Shown one piece after another: positions 35,883-45,400 of a DNA stretch of 64,000 nucleotides (the stretch's first letter is position 1; each line of letters begins with the position of its first letter). The notes under the pieces are model-generated. The model ran no database searches, had not been told where the DNA came from, and was given only the letters and a program-made list of their open reading frames with translations. The translations under genes and the position numbers were made by a program. This DNA is from Candidatus Rifleibacteriota bacterium (GTDB taxonomy: Bacteria; Muiribacteriota; Ozemobacteria; Ozemobacterales; Ozemobacteraceae), in the NCBI GenBank assembly GCA_905236675.1, contig CAJOND010000012.1, positions 121,638 to 185,637 of the forward strand, read 5' to 3'.

Positions 35883-36890
35883 TTAATCATTAGAAACCAA
35901 GACAATTCTAAAACCAGCTGCAGGAAAATCAAACGAGGGTGCACTTTTTCTTGAAGCCGATCTACAATTTTTACTAGTTAAATTAAACCCACCTCCTCTA
36001 ATCACAGGAGGACCTCCTCTATCTATATATGGGTCTACATTATTTTTTGAAGAATAGGGACCATATCTATCCTTACAATATTCAGGTACATTTCCATGCA
36101 TATCATATATTCCCCAATCATTATTTTTTTTCGTTCCTATTGGTTTAATTTTATAACCAAAATCTTTGCCATTTTTTTTAACCCTAGAATTAAAACCATA
36201 CCAGGCAATATCATTTAATTCTACACATTCTGAATCAAACCATTTCCTTTCATTAGGATCAATTGATGATATATTTTTACCATTATTAAATGCTGTAGTA
36301 GTACCAGCTCTACATGCATATTCCCATTGTGCCTCAGTAGGTAAGTCAAAATGGTAATTCTTAGGTATATATTCTGAAAATCTTATGTTTAATTTTTGAC
36401 AAAATTCATTTGCTTCATTACATGTACAAATACAAGGAATAACCTTTTTGTTGAATATTATATTTAAATCTTCATCATTAGATTTTTTTCTATTATCAAT
36501 GAACTTGAAAGCTTCATTATCACCTTCTTTTTTAATTAAAGACCTTCCTGTAATTTTTTCAAACTGGTCAAGAGTTATTTCATATTTTCCTATTCGATAA
36601 GGTTTTGTAATCGTTACTTGATGTTGAAATTCATCTTTTTTATCTCTTCCAACTTCATCAGCAGGACTACCCATCATAAAAGTTCCGGCTGGGCAATCAA
36701 CCAATTCTATATCAAAATCCCTTAAAATACTGTCTAATTCATAACAATCTGGTAGCTTAGACTTAGATTCATAAGAGATATTAAAAGCTTTATCTTTATT
36801 TAAATCTGTAGATGTAGATTTTTTACAACAACCAGAATACAGAAATAATAATATAAATAATAAATAAACTAAATTTTTACTTGGTTTCAT
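35883..36890 (-). CDS. Lipoprotein with formylglycine-generating-enzyme (FGE-sulfatase) domain
   Basis: 335 residues from the ATG at 36890 (TTTGGAG upstream; a Met six codons earlier is poorer). The N-terminus is a lipoprotein signal with lipobox LYSGCC. The body is the SUMF1/FGE fold: VDCPAGTFMMGSPADEVGR, YRIGKYEITLDQFEKITG, LPTEAQWEYACRAGTTTAF, WGIYDMHGNVPEYCKDRYG and VIRGGGFNLTSKNCRSASR. In true FGE two Cys oxidise sulfatase Cys to formylglycine. Bacterial relatives often lack them and act as binding or structural domains, and I cannot match both here. Membrane-anchored on the periplasmic or outer face. No sulfatase gene is nearby, so a non-enzymatic role is more likely. Confidence 0.85.
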   Translation of the reverse strand: MKPSKNLVYLLFILLFLYSGCCKKSTSTDLNKDKAFNISYESKSKLPDCYELDSILRDFDIELVDCPAGTFMMGSPADEVGRDKKDEFQHQVTITKPYRIGKYEITLDQFEKITGRSLIKKEGDNEAFKFIDNRKKSNDEDLNIIFNKKVIPCICTCNEANEFCQKLNIRFSEYIPKNYHFDLPTEAQWEYACRAGTTTAFNNGKNISSIDPNERKWFDSECVELNDIAWYGFNSRVKKNGKDFGYKIKPIGTKKNNDWGIYDMHGNVPEYCKDRYGPYSSKNNVDPYIDRGGPPVIRGGGFNLTSKNCRSASRKSAPSFDFPAAGFRIVLVSND

Positions 36891-36963
36891 ATAAACTCCA
36901 AATAACAAGTAGTTTTTATTTTAAACATTGTAATTAGATATTTATTAATGATAGCATATATCT

Positions 36964-37845
36964 ATGAAAAGTTATGAACAAATAAAAAATGAAATTCAAT
37001 TTTCTTTAGATAATAAGAAATTAAATGGTTTCATAGAGAAAGACTATTTATACGTAGAATGTCCTCGTATTTATTTTTCTTTTATTATTTTTTTGCTTAC
37101 GGTTCCTATTTTTGGAATTGGAATATTAGCTTTTATTGCTTATCTAGGCTATAGGCTTAGATATTTTTATTGGATACCAGTTACTTATCTTCTATTGGGT
37201 TCAATACTATGCAAACTATGTAAAGATTATATTGTTTTCGACTATAACAGAGGTCAGATTTATTTTTCTACAAAGCTTTATAACACTACAATTTGGACAG
37301 GTTACTATCTTGATGTTCGCAGTATCAAAGAAATAGGTATAGATAATGAATATTTACAGCAGCCACCAATTATTGAGCTAAAAAATAAGATTTTAAAATT
37401 CTTTAATAAAATAACTGACGATGAAATAATTAAAAAAGTTAGTAAACCAAATCTTGTTTATCTTGATTCTGAAGGTAAAAAAAAGAAAATATTCGACCAT
37501 TATTACGAAAAAGATTTTGAAGAAAATTTAAAAAACTATTGTGAAATCATAGGAAGTATACTAGAAATACCTGTGAAGATTTGTAATATAAATCAACAAT
37601 TAAATGTTGCAACAGAGAATAACATTTATTATTTAAAAATAATCCCATTTGATATTAAAACAGAAAAAAGAAAAATATTTTTATTTAACCTTAGATTATT
37701 CTTTATTCAGCTATCAATTCCGTTTGTCCTCTTATGGATTGTTGCCATTTTTGAATATGGTTTTATAGGTTCTTTATATTATTTGGCATATATTATAAAA
37801 CTTTTATTTACTGAATATATCCCAAGAAAGTTAGGTTTAAAATAA
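36964..37845 (+). CDS. Membrane protein of unknown function, tandem paralogue 1
   Basis: 293 residues. A short cytoplasmic N-terminus (KSYEQIKNEIQFSLDNKKLNGFIE) precedes two adjacent membrane helices (IYFSFIIFLLTVPIFGIGIL, WIPVTYLLLGSILC) and a ~130-residue soluble beta-rich middle. A further hydrophobic region (FIQLSIPFVLLWIVAIF, then LYYLAYIIKLLF) ends IPRKLGLK. The middle part (DYIVFDYNRGQIYF ... RSIKEIGID) resembles a bacterial PH-like (DUF304-type) layout. It is a tandem duplicate of the next gene with the same ends. No function can be assigned. Confidence 0.65.
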   Translation: MKSYEQIKNEIQFSLDNKKLNGFIEKDYLYVECPRIYFSFIIFLLTVPIFGIGILAFIAYLGYRLRYFYWIPVTYLLLGSILCKLCKDYIVFDYNRGQIYFSTKLYNTTIWTGYYLDVRSIKEIGIDNEYLQQPPIIELKNKILKFFNKITDDEIIKKVSKPNLVYLDSEGKKKKIFDHYYEKDFEENLKNYCEIIGSILEIPVKICNINQQLNVATENNIYYLKIIPFDIKTEKRKIFLFNLRLFFIQLSIPFVLLWIVAIFEYGFIGSLYYLAYIIKLLFTEYIPRKLGLK

Positions 37846-37877
37846 ACTAAAAAACTTATAAGGAATTAGCTTCTATA

Positions 37878-38765
37878 ATGAAAAATATTGAAAAAATAAA
37901 AAACGAAATTCAATTTGCCTTAGATAATAAAAAAATTGATGGTTTTATTGAAAATGACTCATTGTATGTTAGAACTCCAATAGGAGTTTCTTCAATTGTT
38001 ATCATTGCTACTTTAGGTTTTTTTATTTCTCCACCACTAATTATTAAATTTATGCAATCATTAGAAATTAAAGATGGTCCTATATATTTATTACCATTTA
38101 TGGTTATGATAGCCTCCTTAGCTTCTATTTTTATTTGTAAAGAATATTTAGTTATTGATTATACAAATAATAGAATTTATAAAGTGCCTAAGTTCTATAA
38201 ATTCTATTTAATTAAAAGTCATTTTATTGATTTTCGAAGTATTCAAGAGATTGGAATTAATATGGTTTATAAACCTGGCAATTTACAAAGTTTTTCTTTT
38301 AAAGATTTATTTAATAAAAAAATCGAATTAGAAAAATTTGAAAGAATAACTATCCCTGTTCTCGTTTATTTAAGCTCTGATTGTAAATTGAAAAATTTAT
38401 CTGGTTTTATAAAAAATAATGATGACTTAATAAACTTGGGAAATTTATGTAATTTAATTGGCAAAATATTAGAAATACCGAGTGTAGTATGTGAAAGAAA
38501 TCAAAGGATTGAAATAGATAAAACTACAAATCCTTTTTCATTAAAGGTTAAAACCCTGGAATATAATCAAGAAAAAAAGAATTATATAAAAGGTGGCTTT
38601 AAAAAGTATTTCATTGCATTAGCTTTGAACCTTATTGTTGGGTTCATAGTTGTTGAAGCAACTTTAATTTATTATGTTGGATTTTATGAATCCATCCAAG
38701 TTTTATACGAAACATTTCTTTATTTATTTTTAGTACTAATACCAAGAAAATTAGGTCTAAAATAA
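37878..38765 (+). CDS. Membrane protein of unknown function, tandem paralogue 2
   Basis: 295 residues with the same plan as its neighbour 32 bases upstream: KNIEKIKNEIQFALDNKKIDGFIE, two helices, a soluble middle with DYTNNRIYKVPKFY and DFRSIQEIGIN, a C-terminal hydrophobic region, and the same closing IPRKLGLK. Conservation is strongest at the two ends, while the middle has diverged, which is typical of an old tandem duplication with different ligands. A weak AAGGA precedes the ATG. No function can be assigned. Confidence 0.65.
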   Translation: MKNIEKIKNEIQFALDNKKIDGFIENDSLYVRTPIGVSSIVIIATLGFFISPPLIIKFMQSLEIKDGPIYLLPFMVMIASLASIFICKEYLVIDYTNNRIYKVPKFYKFYLIKSHFIDFRSIQEIGINMVYKPGNLQSFSFKDLFNKKIELEKFERITIPVLVYLSSDCKLKNLSGFIKNNDDLINLGNLCNLIGKILEIPSVVCERNQRIEIDKTTNPFSLKVKTLEYNQEKKNYIKGGFKKYFIALALNLIVGFIVVEATLIYYVGFYESIQVLYETFLYLFLVLIPRKLGLK

Positions 38766-38947
38766 GCAGGAACATTCTATATGATTAAAGCAAAGTCTCA
38801 TCAATTAAAAAACTATGCGTTTGCCTTGATTAGATATTCTCATTAGAATTTAATTTTATAGCTTGTTAAATAAAAAAGCTTCTATTTTTTTAGGGTATGT
38901 GATAATATTCAACCCAAATAAATTTTACTTGGCATTATAAAAATACT

Positions 38948-38984
38948 TTGCCATGCCAACTTACATGAGTTGGCTAGCAATGAC
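38948..38984 (-). repeat. REP-like palindromic element, copy 2
   Basis: On the minus strand it reads GTCATTGCTAGCC ... GGCATGGCAAAG around a perfect inner inverted repeat, GCCAACT / AGTTGGC with a 6-base spacer. The outer arms match copies at 8568 and 53774, while the inner stem sequence differs and pairs with itself. It lies 70 bases upstream of the lipid synthase gene. Confidence 0.6.
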
Positions 38985-39054
38985 GTTTTATATATGTCAG
39001 TGCATATTTTTATTTTGCCGAAACTAATGTATTGAAAGACAGGATTTATTAGAA

Positions 39055-42000
39055 ATGAAGAATAAAGCAAAGTTTGAACCATTAGCAATTGTAGGTATGA
39101 GCTGCCTTTTCCCAAAAGCTCAATCTTTACAAGATTATTGGGCAAATATAAAGGAAAAAGTAGACTGTATCTCTGAAGTTCCAGAAACTTCATGGAAGGC
39201 CGAAGATTACTATAATCCAGACAAGAAGTGTCCAGACCACGTATATACAAAGAACGGCGGCTTTTTGAATCCTGTCGATTTTAACCCTGCTGAATGGGGT
39301 ATTGCTCCAACAGATTTAGACTCTATTGATACTTCCCAACTATTGAGCCTTGTTGTAGCTAAAGGTGCTTTAGCTGACGCTGGTTATGCAAACAAAGACT
39401 TTGACAGAGACCACACCAATGTAATACTTGGGCTAACAGGCTGCTTAGAGTTGGTTGTTCCGTTAGGTGCTCGTCTGGGTCACCCCTATTGGAAAAAAGC
39501 AATGCTTCATGCTGGAATCGATGAAAAGATAGCCAATGAAGTAATGGATAGCATTGGCAAATGCTATGTTGGCTGGCAGGAAAACTCTTTCCCTGGTCTT
39601 TTAGGAAACTGTGCAGCAGGTCGTATTGCTAACCGTTTAGATTTACATGGAACAAACTGCGTTGTTGATGCGGCATGCGGTAGTTCTTTAGCAGCCCTTA
39701 ATATGGCAGCTATGGAACTCTGGACTGGTAAAGCTGATATGGCTATTACCGGTGGTATCGATACATTCAACGACATTTTCATGTTTATGTGTTTCTGCAA
39801 AACCCCTGCCCTTTCACTAACAGGTCAGGCAAGACCTTTTAGTGCTGATAATGATGGAACAATTATTGGTGAAGGCATTGGTATGGTTGTATTAAAGAGA
39901 TTATCCGATGCAGAACGAGATGGCGATAGAATTTATGCTTGCATTAATGCTGTAGGTACAGCTAGTGATGGAAAAGGTAAAGCTGTGTATGCTCCTGCTA
40001 TTCCAGGTCAGATAATGGCTTTAAAACGTGCTTATGAAGAATCTGGGTTAGACCCCAAAGATATTGGCTTAATAGAAGCTCATGGAACTGGTACCGCAGC
40101 TGGTGACAAAGTAGAAGTTGAAGCTTTGAAAGAAGTTTATGGTGTTTCAGAAACCAATCGCCCCTGGTGTGCATTAGGTTCTGTAAAATCTCAGATTGGT
40201 CATACTAAAGCTGCCGCTGGTTCTGCCAATATTATAAAAGCAGCTATGGCTCTATATAATAAAATTATTCCACCAACAATAAAAGTTTCACAACCAGCAG
40301 ATTCTTTGAAAGATGAAAATCTGCCTTTCTATCTGCCCAATCAAATCAGACCATGGATTGCAGATGAAGGGAAAACTCGTCATGCAGCTTTAAGTTCAAT
40401 GGGTTTCGGTGGAACTAATTTTCATGTAATTCTTTCCGAATACAAATCAGAAAAAACTGTATATGACTGGGAAAGAAAAGTAGAACTTATTACTTTATCT
40501 GGTTCAAATGCTTCAGAAATAAAAACCAAATTAGAAGGTCTAAAAACCGCAAAAGAAATCCGACGTTTTGCAGCAGAAGCAAGAAAGGCTTTCAAGAGCA
40601 CAGATAAAGCTCGTCTTGGCTTTGTAATAGACGCTTCTACAGATATTGAAAAGATTGTTACTGATATAAGCAGTAAGTTAGATACTTGCGAAGATAAAGA
40701 TTTTACACTTCCTAATGGTGCAACATTCAGTACATTATCAGAAACAGGTAAGATAGGCGTTTTGTTCCCAGGTCAGGGTTCACAATACCCTGGTATGGCT
40801 CTTGATTTGATGTGTACTTCACCAGAAGCTTTCAATGCATTAGTAGAAGCCGATAAAGAAATAGGCAAATTAGATGCTGCAGGAAACCATCTTGTAGACT
40901 ATATTTACCCAATTCCTACCTATAATGCAGAAAAAGACGCACAGAATCCTGAAAAGCTTAAATCAACAGATATAGCACAACCTTCTTTGGGAGCTGTTTC
41001 AATTGGTATGTATAACACTCTCAAAGATTTCGGTCTTGAAGCTGCTGGTTTTGCTGGTCACTCTTATGGTGAACTGGTAAGTCTTTGTGCAGCTGGTCTT
41101 TTCGATAGCAAAGCTCTTGCTTTGATTTCACGCAAACGTGGTCAGTTAATGGGGCATGGGACTGGTGACAGAGGCGGAATGATAGCTGTTCTCGGAGCTA
41201 GAGAAGATGTTGAAAAGATTATGGAAGAAGAAAAGCTAGACTTAGTTGTAGCCAACCATAATTCTAATAAACAGGTTGTTCTTTCAGGAAAAACTAGCGA
41301 AATCGAACGTTCTAAGAATATTTTCAAAGCTAAGAAGCTTAGAGCAACTGTTTTAAATGTTGCTGGTGCTTTCCATAGCAAATTTGTTGCTGATGCCGCA
41401 AAGCCTTTCTATGAATATTTGAAAGAATTTAATTTTGGCGAAATGAAATATCCTGTTTACGCCAATACTACTGCTGATAAATACCCAACCGATAAGGAAG
41501 AAGCTAGAAAACTCTTAGGTAATCAACTCGCAAATCAAGTTCGTTTTGTTGAAATAATCAAGAAAATGTATGCTGATGGTATCAGAACCTTTGTTGAAGT
41601 TGGTTCTGGTGCTGTTCTTTCTGGTTTAATCAAAAATATTCTTGATACAAACGACTATAAAGTTGTAACCATGGATTCTTCAAAAGGCAAGAATTCATCT
41701 GTAGTAGACTTAGGCAAAGCTTTAGCACAATTAACTGCTTTCGGTTACAAGCTTGATATAGAAAAATGGCAGAATGGTGCTGAATGGCTTGAAAAGAACC
41801 CATTAAGCAATAAGCCAAAATTAAATATTCCATTAGTCGGTGCTAACTATAAATCAAAAGCTTTGTTGCAGCATAGAGCTGAAATTGAAAAGCCTCCTGT
41901 CAGAAAGCTTGTTGATGAAAAGGATGTTAAGGTGGTCACTAAGGTTGTTACTGCTGATCCTCAAAGACCTATTCAGTCGGCTATTGCCGAAAGATCTTCA

Positions 42001-42987
42001 TCAAGCAGCAGTGTATCTATTGGTATGCCTCAGACTCAAACACCTGTTCAGCCACAATTCAATAATACAACTATTGAAACTCTAGCAGCATTGCAGATTA
42101 TGCAGCAGGAAACAGCAGAATTGCATAAGCGCTTCTTAGAAGGTCAGGAAATGGCACAACGTGCATTATTAGCAGCTATTGGTGGTCAAGCAATACCACC
42201 GATGCCACCAATGCCGCCTATGGGAAAACCTCCTGTTCCACCAATGCCACCAATACCTCCTAAACCCTTTGGGGCACAAGTGCCAATGCCTCCTTTAGGC
42301 GTTCATGGTGTTCCACCTATTCCACCAATGCCGCCGATTCCTGTAGCTGGTCCAACTTTCTATCAAAGCAATGTACCACCTGCAAATACACCAACTTCTG
42401 TGGGAACAATAACACCAACAAAACCAACCACACCAATCACAGCATCTAATACCGAGTCAACAAAAACAATAACTACAACAACTACCACAAAAATAGCATC
42501 CGTTGATGCTGACAAGCTCCGCGAAACTCTCATCGATGTTGTGGCAGAAAAAACTGGGTATCCCAAAGAAATGCTGAACCTCGACATGGATATGGAAGCT
42601 GAACTTGGAATCGACTCTATAAAGAGAGTTGAAATCATGTCAGCTATTCAGGAAAAACTTCCTGATGCTCCTGTTGTTCAACCTGACCAGTTAGGTAAGT
42701 TGAGAACACTCAATCAGATTTTGGAAGTAATTACTTCAGCTACTTCGGCTACAATTACACCTACAACACCAATCACACCAATCACACCAAGCACATCATC
42801 GGTAAATACCGACAAGCTTAAAAGCACACTAATCGAAGTTGTAAGCGAAAAGACCGGCTACCCAGCCGACATGCTTAACCTCGATAGGAAGCTGAACTTG
42901 GCATCGACTCTATTAAGAGAGTTGAAATCATGTCAGCTATTCAGGAAAGACTGCCTGAAGCTCCGGTTGTTCAGCCTGACCAGTTAG
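39055..42987 (+). CDS. pfaA: PfaA-type polyunsaturated fatty acid/lipid synthase, N-terminal part: KS-MAT-ACP(-ACP)
   Basis: 1310 residues as read, the first of four frame pieces of one gene (39055-46248). The ketosynthase (~5-455) has the nucleophile in DAACGSSLAAL and the His motifs EAHGTGT and GHTKAAAG. The malonyl-transferase (~555-880) has VLFPGQGSQYPGM and GHSYGELV. Residues ~1045-1110 are a Pro/Met-rich linker. ACP1 (~1145-1225) is intact with phosphopantetheine Ser in LGIDSIKR, and ACP2 (~1255 on) is broken by a 7-base deletion after its MLNLD motif. The last ~30 residues are out-of-frame sequence. It should build a long acyl chain from malonyl-CoA iteratively with the downstream subunit. 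This domain order matches PfaA in marine bacteria and Pfa2 in myxobacteria. The start is the first ATG in frame, after AGGATTTATTAGAA. Confidence 0.93.
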   Translation: MKNKAKFEPLAIVGMSCLFPKAQSLQDYWANIKEKVDCISEVPETSWKAEDYYNPDKKCPDHVYTKNGGFLNPVDFNPAEWGIAPTDLDSIDTSQLLSLVVAKGALADAGYANKDFDRDHTNVILGLTGCLELVVPLGARLGHPYWKKAMLHAGIDEKIANEVMDSIGKCYVGWQENSFPGLLGNCAAGRIANRLDLHGTNCVVDAACGSSLAALNMAAMELWTGKADMAITGGIDTFNDIFMFMCFCKTPALSLTGQARPFSADNDGTIIGEGIGMVVLKRLSDAERDGDRIYACINAVGTASDGKGKAVYAPAIPGQIMALKRAYEESGLDPKDIGLIEAHGTGTAAGDKVEVEALKEVYGVSETNRPWCALGSVKSQIGHTKAAAGSANIIKAAMALYNKIIPPTIKVSQPADSLKDENLPFYLPNQIRPWIADEGKTRHAALSSMGFGGTNFHVILSEYKSEKTVYDWERKVELITLSGSNASEIKTKLEGLKTAKEIRRFAAEARKAFKSTDKARLGFVIDASTDIEKIVTDISSKLDTCEDKDFTLPNGATFSTLSETGKIGVLFPGQGSQYPGMALDLMCTSPEAFNALVEADKEIGKLDAAGNHLVDYIYPIPTYNAEKDAQNPEKLKSTDIAQPSLGAVSIGMYNTLKDFGLEAAGFAGHSYGELVSLCAAGLFDSKALALISRKRGQLMGHGTGDRGGMIAVLGAREDVEKIMEEEKLDLVVANHNSNKQVVLSGKTSEIERSKNIFKAKKLRATVLNVAGAFHSKFVADAAKPFYEYLKEFNFGEMKYPVYANTTADKYPTDKEEARKLLGNQLANQVRFVEIIKKMYADGIRTFVEVGSGAVLSGLIKNILDTNDYKVVTMDSSKGKNSSVVDLGKALAQLTAFGYKLDIEKWQNGAEWLEKNPLSNKPKLNIPLVGANYKSKALLQHRAEIEKPPVRKLVDEKDVKVVTKVVTADPQRPIQSAIAERSSSSSSVSIGMPQTQTPVQPQFNNTTIETLAALQIMQQETAELHKRFLEGQEMAQRALLAAIGGQAIPPMPPMPPMGKPPVPPMPPIPPKPFGAQVPMPPLGVHGVPPIPPMPPIPVAGPTFYQSNVPPANTPTSVGTITPTKPTTPITASNTESTKTITTTTTTKIASVDADKLRETLIDVVAEKTGYPKEMLNLDMDMEAELGIDSIKRVEIMSAIQEKLPDAPVVQPDQLGKLRTLNQILEVITSATSATITPTTPITPITPSTSSVNTDKLKSTLIEVVSEKTGYPADMLNLDRKLNLASTLLRELKSCQLFRKDCLKLRLFSLTS
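42190..42360 (+). repeat. Pro/Met-rich linker repeat inside the synthase
   Basis: About 18 copies of a CCACCAATG/CCTCC-like unit encode PPMPPMPP and PPIPPMPPIP runs between the MAT and the first ACP. This is a flexible interdomain tether of low-complexity sequence, common before ACP arrays in Pfa synthases. Confidence 0.85.
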
Positions 42988-43265
42988 GTAAGTTGAGAAC
43001 CCTCAACCAGATTTTGGAAGTAATTACTTCAGCTACTTCGGCTACAATTACACCTACAACACCAATCACACCAAGCACACCAAGCACATCAAGCACATCA
43101 TCGGTAAATACCGACAAGCTTAAAAGCACACTAATCGAAGTTGTAAGCGAAAAGACCGGCTACCCAGCCGACATGCTTAACCTCGATATGAACTTGGCAT
43201 CGACTCTATTAAGAGAGTTGAAATCATGTCAGCTATTCAGGAAAGACTTCCAGATGCTCCAGTAG
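42930..43265 (+). pseudogene. Middle frame fragment of the lipid synthase (end of ACP2, start of ACP3)
   Basis: 111 codons in the frame between the two deletions. They read the second half of ACP2 (SAIQERLPEAPVVQPDQ), a Thr/Pro linker, and the first half of ACP3 up to its own 13-base deletion. It is not an independent gene. There is no ribosome site, and its start is internal to an ACP. Confidence 0.85.
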
Positions 43266-45400
43266 TTCAGCCTGACCAGTTAGGCAAGCTGAGAACTCTC
43301 AATCAGATACTTGAAGTAATTACTCCAGCTACCAAAATCCCCCTGTCAGCTAACGCTGACGTCCCCCTTTATGAAAGGGGGTCTAATGCAGATTCCACTC
43401 ACTCAAGTTATATAACATCATCGAATGGAGTATCCTCTTCCGATACCCCCCTTGTTAAGGGGGGACTAAGGGGGGTTTTAGACTCAAAAAAACTCCATGA
43501 CACACTAATCGAAGTTGTAAGCGAAAAGACCGGCTACCCTGCCGACATGCTCAACCTCGATATGGATATGGAAGCTGAACTTGGTATAGACTCAATTAAG
43601 AGAGTTGAAATTATGTCAGCTATTCAGGAAAGATTGCCTGAAGCTCCAGTTGTTCAGCCTGACCAGTTAGCCAAGTTGAGAACCTTAAATCAGATTCTCG
43701 AAGTCATCACTCCAGCAACTTTAGCAAACGCTCACTCCGTGAGCTCCCCCCTCAGTCAGCCTTCGGCTGCCAGCTCAGCAGCAGCTAACACATCCTGTGG
43801 CTGCTTGCACGCCGACATCCCTGTCGGCAGCCCCGCAAGCGGGGTAGCATCTTCGGTAAATGACGAAGAAGAAAATAATGCTGAAGACTTTGAACTGAAA
43901 CGCACAATAATCAAAGCTATTGAAATCGGTAAACCCGATGGAATAAAGTTATTAAATAAAGGCGACAAAGTTGTGATAAGCAACGATGACCCTGAATTAG
44001 CAGAAAGCCTTGCCAAGAATCTATTAGATAAAGGCATCAAGGCTGAAACCCAAAGCTTAGCTGATGTCATGGCTGGCAAATTCCCAAAAGAAGCAAAGGG
44101 ATTTGTAGTAATAGCACCAAAGCCTGAAAAGGCTGCTCTTAACCTTTGGGAAGACAGTTCTGTAGAATGGCTCAAAGACGCTTTTATGTCAATTAAAGAA
44201 GCTGGTTCAGCACTTAAAGCCAACAAAGGCGTATTAGCAACAGTTTCAAGATTAGACGGAAGTTTCGGTCTGGCCTCTATGACAAAGAACGTAGACCCAG
44301 TTCAGGGCGGATTAGCAGGTATTTCCAAGACCACAAGATACGAATGGTCTGAAGTCACATCAAAAGCAATTGATCTTGATTATAGATTAAAAGAAAACGA
44401 TGCAGCAGCAGAATTGTTAGCTGAAGAAATAACAATTTCTGGACCTATGGAAACCGGCTTGAGCAAAACTTCTAGAAAGATGATAGAAGAAATCGAAGAA
44501 GCCCGCTCAGAAAAGGCTGATGCACCTGCAACCTTCCAAAAAGGCGACACTATAATTGTTACAGGCGGTGCTAGAGGCGTAACTGCGGAAACAGCTATAG
44601 CCTTTGCAAAACAATACGGAACCAATATGGTTTTATTAGGCCGCTCTGCTCTTCCAGAAGCAGAACCCGCATGGTTAGCTTCACTTAAAAATGAAGCCGA
44701 AATCAAGCGTGCCATAATGCAGAATTCTAATAAAAAGATGACTCCAAAAGAACTTGGAGTAGCTTATAAAACAGCTATGGCTAACAGAGAAGTATTAACA
44801 AATATTGCCAGACTTCAAAAGCTTGGCGTAAAGGTTAAATACTACTCAGCAAGTGTATTAGATGAAGAACAGGTTGCAAAAATAGTTTCTGAAGCACGTT
44901 CTGAATTTGGCAATATTTCCGGTATCATTCATGGTGCTGGTGTAAAACGCGATAAGAATATCGAAGACAAGACTAGAGAACAGCTTGACGATGTAATAAA
45001 TACAAAAGTCAAAGGTTTGAAGAATCTATTAAAAGCTACTATTGAAGATAATCTCAAAGCAATAGTATTGTTCTCTTCATTTTCTGGTCGTCAGGGTCGC
45101 ACAGGTCAAGTTGATTACGCTATGGCTAACGAAGTTCTGAACAAAGTTGCTCAGAAAGTTAAAGTATTGCGTAATGATTGTCATGTAATGGCCTTCAACT
45201 GGGGTCCTTGGGATGGCGGTATGGTTGACTCTTCATTAAGAAAAGTATTCATTAATGAAAGTATAGGCTTGATCCCTCTGAAGAAAGGTGCAAGATGTCC
45301 AATCGTTGAATTAACAAATGATAACGAAGGTGCCGTTGAAATAGGCATCATCGGTTTAATTGACGGAAAAGAGGCTTTGTCTTCATCAAAAAAAGCCTAA
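43226..45400 (+). CDS. PfaA-type synthase, central part: ACP3 end, ACP4 and ketoreductase
   Basis: 724 residues, third frame piece. It begins inside ACP3 and has an intact ACP4 (~85-165, LGIDSIKR). A 40-residue linker follows that carries a palindromic element (LHADIPVGSPAS). The ketoreductase is split into an N-terminal structural half (~220-430) and a catalytic half (~440-700) with NADPH loop VTGGARGVTAE, Ser in LFSSFSGRQG and the catalytic Tyr in GQVDYAMANEVLN. It reduces the beta-keto group to hydroxyl after each condensation. It ends SSSKKA because of a frame change at a run of seven A. The downstream dehydratase frame joins by -1. Both linkers before and after ACP4 contain inserted repeat sequence. 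Confidence 0.9.
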   Translation: MSAIQERLPDAPVVQPDQLGKLRTLNQILEVITPATKIPLSANADVPLYERGSNADSTHSSYITSSNGVSSSDTPLVKGGLRGVLDSKKLHDTLIEVVSEKTGYPADMLNLDMDMEAELGIDSIKRVEIMSAIQERLPEAPVVQPDQLAKLRTLNQILEVITPATLANAHSVSSPLSQPSAASSAAANTSCGCLHADIPVGSPASGVASSVNDEEENNAEDFELKRTIIKAIEIGKPDGIKLLNKGDKVVISNDDPELAESLAKNLLDKGIKAETQSLADVMAGKFPKEAKGFVVIAPKPEKAALNLWEDSSVEWLKDAFMSIKEAGSALKANKGVLATVSRLDGSFGLASMTKNVDPVQGGLAGISKTTRYEWSEVTSKAIDLDYRLKENDAAAELLAEEITISGPMETGLSKTSRKMIEEIEEARSEKADAPATFQKGDTIIVTGGARGVTAETAIAFAKQYGTNMVLLGRSALPEAEPAWLASLKNEAEIKRAIMQNSNKKMTPKELGVAYKTAMANREVLTNIARLQKLGVKVKYYSASVLDEEQVAKIVSEARSEFGNISGIIHGAGVKRDKNIEDKTREQLDDVINTKVKGLKNLLKATIEDNLKAIVLFSSFSGRQGRTGQVDYAMANEVLNKVAQKVKVLRNDCHVMAFNWGPWDGGMVDSSLRKVFINESIGLIPLKKGARCPIVELTNDNEGAVEIGIIGLIDGKEALSSSKKA
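43339..43480 (+). repeat. In-frame palindromic insert A, in the ACP3-ACP4 linker
   Basis: G+C-rich sequence in an AT-rich gene with several self-complementary parts: GTCAGC-TAAC-GCTGAC (43345-43360), CCCCCTTT-ATG-AAAGGGGG (43363-43381) and CCCCCCTTGTTAAGGGGGG with a GGGGGG echo (43445-43475). The encoded peptide (PLSANADVPLYERGS, SSDTPLVKGGLRGVLDS) resembles no ACP linker. Confidence 0.75.
43724..43856 (+). repeat. In-frame palindromic insert B, in the ACP4-KR linker
   Basis: Perfect small palindromes in a row: GCTCAC-TCC-GTGAGC (43730-43744), CAGCC-TTC-GGCTG (43757-43769), GCCGAC-ATCCCT-GTCGGC (43811-43828) and CCCCGC-AA-GCGGGG (43831-43844). The last ~55 bases recur almost unchanged in insert C of the next gene. 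Confidence 0.8.
45388..45394 (+). other. Run of seven A at the KR-DH frame break
   Basis: The codons run TCA AAA AAA GCC TAA. The next domain is in the -1 frame (AAA AAA AGC CTA AAG GCA). This is either the loss of one A from a run of eight, or an A-AAA-AAA-G slippery heptamer in the correct phase for -1 frameshifting. Confidence 0.6.

Larger units (their letters stand above)
42505..43720 (+). repeat. Array of four ACP-coding repeats
   Basis: Four ~220-base units encode acyl carrier domains (TLIEVVSEKTGYPADMLNLD ... LGIDSIKR ... TLNQILEVI) separated by Thr/Pro/Ser-rich linkers. Units 1 and 4 are complete. Unit 2 has lost 7 bases and unit 3 has lost 13 bases at the same place, the MDMEAE codons before the Ser motif. 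Units 2 and 3 are almost identical over long stretches, including their linkers. Confidence 0.9.

Noticed and set aside
38955..38974. Perfect inverted repeat GCCAACT/AGTTGGC upstream of the lipid synthase as a repressor operator
   Set aside because: Its outer flanks match two other REP-like elements in the window, so it is better explained as a dispersed repeat. An operator role is not excluded but not supported.
42505..43720. CRISPR-like or satellite repeat array
   Set aside because: The repeats encode acyl carrier protein domains with linkers, and unit length and content are those of a protein array.
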